Below are positions 5,308 through 10,256 of a DNA stretch of 10,256 nucleotides, one piece after another. Each line of letters starts with the position of its first letter. Positions within the stretch are counted from its first letter, which is position 1. A program made the position numbers and the translations under genes. This DNA comes from Burkholderiales bacterium (lineage in GTDB: Bacteria; Pseudomonadota; Gammaproteobacteria; Burkholderiales; Burkholderiaceae_C), in the NCBI GenBank assembly GCA_947462175.1, contig CANHOE010000064.1, forward strand, positions 1-10,256, given 5' to 3'. The notes beneath the pieces were generated by a model. It worked only from the letters and a program-made list of their open reading frames with translations. It was not told the DNA's origin and made no database searches.

Positions 5308-6231
5308 ATGTTGCGTGCCTCGCTGGCCTTGACCGTCGTGCTGTGGCTGGTCGGCTGTGCCAGCACGCCAGGGGGGTCGGGAGGGTCAGTGCCCGCGTCG
5401 ACTCCCCCGGCCGACAGCACCGGCCGAGATGGCCCACCAGCCGCACCACCGCCAGATCTGGCCGATGTGCCCGACGCCCAGCCGCGCGTCGAGACCATCA
5501 AGCCACGCGGCGCCAACAAGCCTTACGAGATCGCCGGTCAGCGCTACGAACCCATGGCGGCCGATGTGCCGTACAAGGAACGCGGGCTCGCTTCCTGGTA
5601 CGGCCGCAAATTCCATGGCCGCCCCACCGCAAGTGGTGAGCCCTACGACATGTACGCCATGACAGCGGCGCACCCGACCTTGCCGATCCCGAGCTACGCG
5701 AAGGTGCGCAATCCGGCCAACGGCCGCGAGATCGTGGTGCGCGTCAACGACCGCGGCCCTTTCCACAGCGGTCGCATCATCGACCTGAGCTACACCGCCG
5801 CGCTGAAACTGGACCTGCTGCGTGGCGTGGCACCGGTGGAGGTGGAACGGCTGACGCACGACGCCATACGCACCGGCGCCTGGCGCCAGACGGCACCGGC
5901 AACTGCCGTTGCCACGGACGTCCCGACTTCGACCACGCCACCGTTGTTGGCGGACATCGCTCCCACTGAAAAAGCAGCGCAGCCCGCAGCGCCAGCGCGC
6001 GGCTTCTGGGTTCAGCTGGGCGCATTCCGCCAGCGCGATGGCGCCGACCGACTGCATCAACGCCTGTCGAGCGACCTGTCGTGGCTGGCGCCGGTGCTGG
6101 CAGTGTTCAGCGACCGCGACCTGCTCCGCGTGCAGGCAGGCCCCTACGCCGACAAGGCCGAGGCCACCCGCGTCGCACAGCAGGTGCGTGCCGCAGCTTC
6201 ACTGGTGCCAGTGGTGATTGAACGCCGCTGA
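5308..6231 (+). CDS. rlpA: RlpA: septal-ring lipoprotein, lytic transglycosylase-like, with SPOR domain
   Basis: In Pseudomonas aeruginosa RlpA is a lytic transglycosylase that cuts denuded glycan strands at the division septum. This protein (307 aa) begins with a lipoprotein signal, MLRASLALTVVLWLVGC, with lipobox LVGC and lipidated Cys17; residue +2 is Ala, consistent with outer-membrane sorting. A Pro/Ala/Ser-rich linker (about 20-65) leads to the double-psi beta-barrel domain (about 91-182) with GLASWYG, SGEPYD (Glu111), AAHPTLP (His122) and RVNDRGPF (Asp148), matching the proposed active-site Glu, His and Asp. A second low-complexity linker (about 190-230) precedes a SPOR domain (about 231-305: FWVQLGAF ... 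LLRVQAGPY), which binds denuded peptidoglycan at the septum. A GTG at 5302 in frame would add two residues; neither start has a good Shine-Dalgarno. In many proteobacteria rlpA lies near mrdB/rodA, not hutG as here. Confidence 0.94.
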   Translation: MLRASLALTVVLWLVGCASTPGGSGGSVPASTPPADSTGRDGPPAAPPPDLADVPDAQPRVETIKPRGANKPYEIAGQRYEPMAADVPYKERGLASWYGRKFHGRPTASGEPYDMYAMTAAHPTLPIPSYAKVRNPANGREIVVRVNDRGPFHSGRIIDLSYTAALKLDLLRGVAPVEVERLTHDAIRTGAWRQTAPATAVATDVPTSTTPPLLADIAPTEKAAQPAAPARGFWVQLGAFRQRDGADRLHQRLSSDLSWLAPVLAVFSDRDLLRVQAGPYADKAEATRVAQQVRAAASLVPVVIERR

Positions 6232-6240
6232 TAGCGGCGT
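6222..6240. terminator. Stem-loop between convergent rlpA and mmsA (terminator-like)
   Basis: ACGCCGC-TGATA-GCGGCGT: a perfect 7-bp stem with a 5-nt loop. The loop contains the rlpA stop codon TGA (6229-6231). It ends 20 nt before the mmsA stop codon, so it could serve both strands. There is no U-run on either side, so it is at best a weak intrinsic terminator or a 3'-end stabilising hairpin. Confidence 0.4.
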
Positions 6241-6260
6241 CCGAGGGTCGCGAAGGGGTC

Positions 6261-7814
6261 CTACTTCGCCGTCGGCATGACGAACTCGGCGCCCTTGGCG
6301 ATGCTGGCCGGCCAGCGCTGCATCACGCTCTTCTGCTTGGAGTAGAAGCGCACGCCTTCTTCGCCGTAGGCGTGCATGTCACCGAAGAGGCTCTTCTTCC
6401 AGCCTCCGAAACCGTGCCAGGCCATCGGCACCGGGATCGGCACGTTGATGCCGACCATGCCGACCTGAATGCGCCGCGCGAATTCGCGCGCCACGTTGCC
6501 GTCGCTGGTGAAACACGCCACGCCGTTGCCGTATTCATGGTCGTTGACCAGCTTCACCGCCGCTGCGAAATCGGGCACCCGCACCACCACGAGCACCGGG
6601 CCGAAGATTTCTTCGCGGTAGATGCGCATCTGGGGTGTGACATGGTCGAACAGCGTGCCTCCGGTGAAGAAACCACCCTCGTGGCCGGGCACCTTGAAGG
6701 GCTTGCCCGTTTGTGGGTCCACGCGGCCATCGACCACCAGCGTGGCGCCTTCCTCGACACCAAGCCCGATGTAGCCCTCGATGCGCTCGAGCGCCTGCTT
6801 CGTCACGATCGGCCCCATCTCGGCGTCTGGCTCCATCCCGTTCTTGACCTTCAGCGCCTTGGCACGAGCGGCGAGAGCTGGCACTAATTTGTCGGCCACG
6901 TCACCGACGGCCACCGCCACGCTGATCGCCATGCAGCGCTCGCCGGCCGAGCCGTAACCGGCGCCGATCAACGCATCGACCGTCTGCTCCAAGTCGGCGT
7001 CGGGCATCACGACCATGTGGTTCTTCGCGCCCCCCAGCGCCTGCACCCGCTTGCCGTGGTGCGCGCCCGTCTCGTAGATGTACTGCGCGATGGGCGTCGA
7101 GCCGACGAAACTGATCGCCTTCACGTCAGGATGCGTCAACAGCGTGTCGACCGCCAGCTTGTCGCCCTGCACCACATTGAATACACCGTCGGGCAGGCCG
7201 GCCTGCTTCAGCAACTCAGCCATGAAGAGGCTGGGCGAAGGGTCACGCTCGCTCGGCTTGAGCACGAAACAGTTGCCGGCAGCGATCGCGATCGGGAACA
7301 TCCAGCAGGGCACCATCACGGGAAAGTTGAACGGCGTGATACCGGCCACCACGCCCAGCGGCTGGCGCAGCGTCCAGTTGTCGATGCCGGTGGAGACTTG
7401 CTCGGTGTAGTCGCCCTTGAGCAACTGCGGGATGCCGCAGGCGAACTCGATGATGTCGATGCCGCGGCTGACCTCGCCCTGCGCATCGGTGAACACCTTG
7501 CCGTGTTCGGCGGTGATCAGTGCGGCCAGTGTGTCGCGATGCTGGTTCATCAGTTCGAGGAACTTGAACAGCACACGCGCGCGGCGTATCGGTGGCGTGT
7601 CGGCCCAACCTTCGAACGCGGCCAGCGCCGCGGCAACCGCGGTGTTCACCTCGTCGGCGCTGCCCAGCGCCACCTGGCGCGCCACTTCCCCAGTTGCCGG
7701 GTTGTAGACAGGCTGGCGCCGTCCGCTGCGGCTGGCGACCGCCTGACCAGCGATGAAGTGTCCGACCTCGGCGGCCGGGGACAGGGTGGCGGTCAATGCG
7801 TCGGGTGCGCCCAT
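6261..7814 (-). CDS. mmsA: CoA-acylating methylmalonate-semialdehyde dehydrogenase
   Basis: Oxidises methylmalonate semialdehyde (or malonate semialdehyde) to propionyl-CoA (or acetyl-CoA) with NAD+ and CoA, releasing CO2. It acts at the end of valine catabolism and in myo-inositol degradation. The ALDH-fold protein has 517 residues. It has TPFNFP (160-165), the cofactor-binding KPSE (186-189), FVGST (236-240) and the nucleophile Cys294 in AGERCMA. In place of the ELGGK motif with the general-base Glu of ordinary ALDHs it has ALGGAKNH (259-266), a hallmark of this CoA-dependent subfamily. EEIFGPVL (401-408) and GGWKKSLFGD (470-479) complete the match. The ATG at 7814 is preceded by GGAG with a 6-nt spacer; an in-frame TTG at 7826 would add four residues and overlap this SD, so it is rejected. 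No mmsB (3-hydroxyisobutyrate dehydrogenase) or iol gene is nearby. It diverges from the yecA-like gene with 65 nt between. Confidence 0.94.
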   Translation of the reverse strand: MGAPDALTATLSPAAEVGHFIAGQAVASRSGRRQPVYNPATGEVARQVALGSADEVNTAVAAALAAFEGWADTPPIRRARVLFKFLELMNQHRDTLAALITAEHGKVFTDAQGEVSRGIDIIEFACGIPQLLKGDYTEQVSTGIDNWTLRQPLGVVAGITPFNFPVMVPCWMFPIAIAAGNCFVLKPSERDPSPSLFMAELLKQAGLPDGVFNVVQGDKLAVDTLLTHPDVKAISFVGSTPIAQYIYETGAHHGKRVQALGGAKNHMVVMPDADLEQTVDALIGAGYGSAGERCMAISVAVAVGDVADKLVPALAARAKALKVKNGMEPDAEMGPIVTKQALERIEGYIGLGVEEGATLVVDGRVDPQTGKPFKVPGHEGGFFTGGTLFDHVTPQMRIYREEIFGPVLVVVRVPDFAAAVKLVNDHEYGNGVACFTSDGNVAREFARRIQVGMVGINVPIPVPMAWHGFGGWKKSLFGDMHAYGEEGVRFYSKQKSVMQRWPASIAKGAEFVMPTAK

Positions 7815-7879
7815 GGCGTGCTCCAAGTTCGGTTCATGTTCATTTCAGTGGGCAGAGTTTAGGAGCGCGACAATCGACC
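7815..7879. promoter_or_regulatory. 65-nt divergent spacer between mmsA and the yecA-like gene
   Basis: Both genes must be started from this spacer or from inside each other's 5' ends. It carries a 6-bp tandem repeat, GTTCATGTTCAT (7832-7843), and AGGAG at 7861-7865, which is 14 nt before the yecA-like ATG (a long spacer for an SD). The minus strand holds TAAACT opposite 7858-7863. No clear -35/-10 pair was found on either strand. Confidence 0.3.
7821..7824 (-). promoter_or_regulatory. Shine-Dalgarno site deciding the mmsA start
   Basis: GGAG on the minus strand, 6 nt before the ATG at 7812-7814. It overlaps the alternative TTG start codon (7824-7826), which argues for the ATG. Confidence 0.6.
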
Positions 7880-8569
7880 ATGCCTTCTTCCACACCCTCT
7901 TCATCCAGCGGCCCCGTTCCAATCGACGAGCGCGACATCGACGAGTTGCAGGCCCTGCTCGACCGCGTGCCAGCGCCGCTGGAGCCGCTCGACGTCAGCA
8001 TGCTCGACGGCTTCCTGTGCGGCGTGCTGCTGCAGCCGCAGATGGTGCCCGCGTCGCACTGGTTGCCTCACCTCACCGATGCCGACGGGCGCGCGCTGCC
8101 GGCCTCGTTCGACGCGGCGCGACTGCATGCGCTGGCGCTGCGCCGGCATGCGGAACTGAACGACGCGATCGGCGGCCGACAGTGGTTCGATCCCTGGGTG
8201 TTCGAAATGGCGCCAGCGGATGACGAAGACAGCGACGAGCCGCACGAGACCGCAGCGGTCTACCCCTGGGTGGCCGGGTTCGCGACCGCGCAGGAGTTCT
8301 TCCCTGGACTGATGCGTCTGGACGCTGGCGCGCTGACGGCGCCTTTGGCGCTGCTTTACCGGCACCTCGACCCTGATGACCTGGAGGACGCCGACGAATT
8401 GATCGAAGAGATCGAGTCGCTGGAACCACCGGCCGATCTGAGCGCAGCGGTCGAAGAACTGGTGCGCGCGACCTTGCTGCTGGCCGACATAGCACGCCCC
8501 CGCCCGGACGCCGGTCAACCGCATCGTCAACCGTCGCGTGGTCCGGCACGCCGGCCACGTGGCCGCTAG
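7880..8569 (+). CDS. YecA/UPF0149 family protein
   Basis: Function unknown. The 229-residue protein has the family core: a helical N-terminus with DELQALLDRVP (21-31), the signature DVSMLDGFLCGVL (38-50), SHWLPHL (59-65), an FDPWVFE segment (103-109) and VYPWVAGFATAQEFFPGL (128-144). An acidic stretch (residues 111-123, rich in D and E) and an acidic helix LDPDDLEDADELIEEIESLEPP (163-184) follow. Many UPF0149 proteins end in a SEC-C zinc-binding CxC...CC motif. This one does not: it ends in a Pro/Arg-rich basic tail (207-229) without Cys. The ATG at 7880 is chosen because upstream codons of the open frame overlap mmsA on the other strand and look unlike the family. Soluble; no signal peptide or membrane segment. 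Confidence 0.85.
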   Translation: MPSSTPSSSSGPVPIDERDIDELQALLDRVPAPLEPLDVSMLDGFLCGVLLQPQMVPASHWLPHLTDADGRALPASFDAARLHALALRRHAELNDAIGGRQWFDPWVFEMAPADDEDSDEPHETAAVYPWVAGFATAQEFFPGLMRLDAGALTAPLALLYRHLDPDDLEDADELIEEIESLEPPADLSAAVEELVRATLLLADIARPRPDAGQPHRQPSRGPARRPRGR

Positions 8570-8574
8570 CTCGA

Positions 8575-8594
8575 CGGCCCGCCAGGGCGGGCCG
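8575..8594. terminator. Strong GC-rich hairpin between convergent yecA-like gene and dadA
   Basis: CGGCCCGCC-AG-GGCGGGCCG: 9 bp complementary around a 2-nt centre, realistically an 8-bp stem with a 4-nt loop. It starts 5 nt after the yecA-like TAG and lies 45 nt beyond the dadA stop, so it could end both transcripts. No U-run follows on either strand, so it is not a classical intrinsic terminator but may act as one in this high-GC genome. Confidence 0.5.
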
Positions 8595-8639
8595 GGCTGG
8601 TGCGAAGGACATGCTCGGCGACAGTGGCGTTGCTGACCT

Positions 8640-9947
8640 TCAAGCGGTCGCCATGCGAGGCCGCCGCATCGGGCTGCTGTCGCCATAGAAGCCGAAGTCG
8701 AGCGCCGGCCGCTTGCCGCTGATCAGTTCGGCCAGTGCGCGGCCAGAGCCTGCGCCGTGCGTCCAGCCCAGCGTGCCATGGCCGGAATTGACCCACAGCC
8801 TGCCGATCGGACTGCGTCCGATGATCGGGATGTTGTCCGGCGTACTGGGCCGCAGGCCTGCCCAGTAGTTCGGCCGGGTGGTGTCGGCCACGCCGGGAAA
8901 CAACTCTTCGTAGCGCTTGACGAGCGCCTCGCAGCGCACGCGCGAGGTGGCGCTGGTGATCGAGGTGTCGTAGCCCGCCATTTCCGCGGTGCCTGCGATG
9001 CGCACCTCGTCACCCAGCCGGCTGATGGCGATCTTGCGGCCATCGTCGAGCAGGCTCACGGTGCTGGCGCGCTCGGGCTGCCTCAGCTTCAAGGTGGCGG
9101 AGTAGCCCTTGGCAGGGTAGATGTTCAGGCACAGGCCCAACGGGCGCAGCAGCGGCGCCGTGTAGCTGCCCATGGCCGCGACGTAGGCATCGGCATGCAA
9201 GGTCTTGATCTGCGCGGTGGCTTGTTCCCGCACTCGCAGGGATTCGATGGCGGTACCGGCCTGACGAAGGTCGAGGATGTCGTGCCCGTAAAGGAAGGTC
9301 GCGCCGCGCTCGGCGCAGCGCTTGGCGAGCTGTTGGGTGAACACCCGCGCGTCACCCGATTCGTCGCTGGGCGTGTAGGTACCGCCGGCCAGCCGCGGCC
9401 CGAACGAAGCCAGGGCCGGCTCGACGGCCAGCACTTCCTCGCGCGTCAGGACGCGCCGGTCGACGCCGTGGCGACGCATGACCTCGGCCGCCGCAGCGCC
9501 TGCATCGAAGTCTTGTTGTGACGAGAAGAAATGCAGGATCCCGCGCTCGATCCGGTGGTACTCGATGCCGGTCTGTGCCACGACCGACTTCAGCGCCGCC
9601 TGGCTGTAGCGGCCGAGGGCCACCAACTGCCCCACGTTGCGTTCGAAGGCCGCCGTGTTGCACTGGGCCAGGAAGCTCAGACCCCAACGCCACTGGTGCG
9701 GGTCGAGTGTCGGGCGAAACAGCAAGGGCGCGTCATCGCGCAGCAACCATTTCGCGACCTTCAGCGGTGCCTCGGCATTCGCCCAGGGCTCGCAGAAGCT
9801 GACCGAGATCTGTGCGCCGTTGGCGAAGCTGGTTTCGAGCGCCGCATCTGGCTGGCGGTCGACGACCGTGACCTCGTGGCCTTCGCCCAACAGATGCCAG
9901 GCCGTGCTGATGCCGACGATGCCAGCGCCCATCACGATGACTTTCAT
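8640..9947 (-). CDS. dadA: D-amino acid dehydrogenase (DadA-type FAD oxidoreductase)
   Basis: Oxidative deamination of D-amino acids (typically D-alanine) to 2-oxo acids and ammonia, passing electrons to the respiratory chain at the inner membrane. The 435 residues match the usual 430-435. The N-terminal FAD-binding motif VMGAGIVGISTAWHL is at residues 5-19, with Asp30 at the end of the second strand binding the ribose. The family segments NGAQISVS (43-50) and EPWANAEAPLKVAKWLL (53-69) follow, then an oxidoreductase core. Near the C-terminus lie GLRPSTPDNIPIIG (364-377) and NSGHGTLGWTHGAGSG (387-402), the second FAD-contacting region. The ATG at 9947 has GGAG with an 8-nt spacer; longer upstream frames lack family similarity. 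The alanine racemase gene often paired with dadA is absent. Divergent from an ArgP-like regulator. Substrate is inferred. Confidence 0.9.
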   Translation of the reverse strand: MKVIVMGAGIVGISTAWHLLGEGHEVTVVDRQPDAALETSFANGAQISVSFCEPWANAEAPLKVAKWLLRDDAPLLFRPTLDPHQWRWGLSFLAQCNTAAFERNVGQLVALGRYSQAALKSVVAQTGIEYHRIERGILHFFSSQQDFDAGAAAAEVMRRHGVDRRVLTREEVLAVEPALASFGPRLAGGTYTPSDESGDARVFTQQLAKRCAERGATFLYGHDILDLRQAGTAIESLRVREQATAQIKTLHADAYVAAMGSYTAPLLRPLGLCLNIYPAKGYSATLKLRQPERASTVSLLDDGRKIAISRLGDEVRIAGTAEMAGYDTSITSATSRVRCEALVKRYEELFPGVADTTRPNYWAGLRPSTPDNIPIIGRSPIGRLWVNSGHGTLGWTHGAGSGRALAELISGKRPALDFGFYGDSSPMRRPRMATA

Positions 9948-10047
9948 GAGAGCTTCTCCAGAAGACTGATGCTGCGACCAATTCTGCGACCGGTCAGTTT
10001 CAAAAAGAAGCATCATTCGTCAATCTCTCTACACATTAGCAGCGCTT
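9948..10047. promoter_or_regulatory. 100-nt divergent control region between dadA and the LysR regulator gene
   Basis: The spacer is AT-richer than the flanking genes. It has a direct repeat of CTGCGACC (9972-9979 and 9984-9991, 12 bp apart, roughly one helical turn) and a perfect 8-bp palindrome GACCGGTC (9988-9995) overlapping the second copy. LysR regulators commonly bind the spacer shared with a divergent gene, so these are candidate operator elements. No confident -35/-10 pair was identified. Confidence 0.35.
9956..9959 (-). promoter_or_regulatory. Shine-Dalgarno site of dadA
   Basis: GGAG on the minus strand, 8 nt before the ATG at 9945-9947. It lies in CTTCTGGAGAAG, whose 5-nt ends are complementary (CTTCT/AGAAG), but a 2-nt loop is too tight for this to be a convincing hairpin. 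Confidence 0.55.
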
Positions 10048-10256
10048 ATGAACAACCTGGACCCGGCCGCACTCGATTGCCTGGCTGCGCTGGCTGACCA
10101 CGGCGGCTTCGAAGCGGCGGCGCAGCGGCTGGCCATCACCCAGTCGGCGGTGTCGCAGCGCTTGCGCGCACTGGAAGCGCAGGTCGGCCAGCCGCTGGTG
10201 GTGCGCTCGCGGCCACTGCGACTGACCGAGCCGGGCAAGGTGCTGCTGCGCTTTGC
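10048..10256 (+). CDS. LysR-family transcriptional regulator, ArgP/IciA-like, N-terminal 69 codons (runs off the window)
   Basis: Visible residues form the LysR winged helix-turn-helix: LDPAALDCLAALADHGGFEA (4-23), then AAQRLAITQSAVSQRLRALE (24-43), the recognition helix region, then VGQPLVVRSRPLRLTEPGK (46-64). The SQRLRALE and GQPLVVR...P..T..G wording is closer to ArgP (IciA, LysG) than to most LysR proteins. ArgP-type regulators classically control a basic amino acid exporter (argO/lysE) beside them. Here the known neighbour is divergent dadA, and what follows downstream is outside the window. The ATG at 10048 has no strong Shine-Dalgarno. The effector-binding domain is not visible, so the ligand cannot be inferred. 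Confidence 0.88.
   Translation, partial: MNNLDPAALDCLAALADHGGFEAAAQRLAITQSAVSQRLRALEAQVGQPLVVRSRPLRLTEPGKVLLRF

Noticed and set aside
7815..7826. TTG start for mmsA (four extra residues)
   Set aside because: The TTG overlaps the GGAG that is correctly spaced for the ATG at 7814.
7796..7879. Upstream extension of the yecA-like gene to position 7796
   Set aside because: It would overlap the mmsA start on the other strand and adds Arg/Pro-rich residues unlike the family; the ATG at 7880 gives a family-like N-terminus.

Overview
This looks like a piece of a high-GC betaproteobacterial chromosome, most likely order Burkholderiales (Rubrivivax/Leptothrix/Methylibium-like). That is an inference from GC-rich codon use, the tRNA-Tyr/Gly/Thr-tuf cluster, the trpG-trpD-trpC-ung order and protein similarity recalled from memory; no database search was possible. 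Most of the window is ordinary housekeeping and catabolic DNA. There is no CRISPR array, insertion sequence, phage gene or recognisable defence system.

Layout. (1) Positions 1-752, minus strand: tRNA-Tyr(GUA), tRNA-Gly(UCC), tRNA-Thr(GGU) and the first 119 codons of EF-Tu, a tRNA-tuf transcription unit. (2) 802-4010, minus strand: trpG, trpD and trpC, joined by two 4-nt start/stop overlaps, followed 43 nt later by ung. These make the tryptophan branch enzymes from chorismate to indole-3-glycerol phosphate (trpE, the partner of TrpG, is not in the window) and a DNA repair enzyme. (3) 4011-4479: the only long gene-free stretch. It holds a decayed flavoprotein fragment, a G-quadruplex-type motif, two abutting inverted repeats and a possible promoter/operator/leader for trpG. 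(4) 4480-6231, plus strand: hutG (N-formylglutamate deformylase) closely followed by rlpA (lipoprotein peptidoglycan hydrolase with a SPOR domain). (5) 6261-7814, minus strand: mmsA-type CoA-acylating methylmalonate-semialdehyde dehydrogenase, convergent with rlpA. (6) 7880-8569, plus strand: a YecA/UPF0149-family protein, divergent from mmsA. (7) 8640-9947, minus strand: dadA-type D-amino acid dehydrogenase, convergent with the yecA-like gene. (8) 10048-end, plus strand: the N-terminal 69 codons of an ArgP/IciA-like LysR regulator, divergent from dadA.

How the genes relate. The trp block is one translationally coupled operon. hutG, mmsA and dadA are three separate amino-acid catabolism genes (histidine, valine/inositol, D-amino acids), each apart from its usual pathway partners. 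The most notable observations are the complete absence of tryptophan from all 808 residues of TrpG, TrpD and TrpC, and the unusual region upstream of trpG where trpE would commonly lie.
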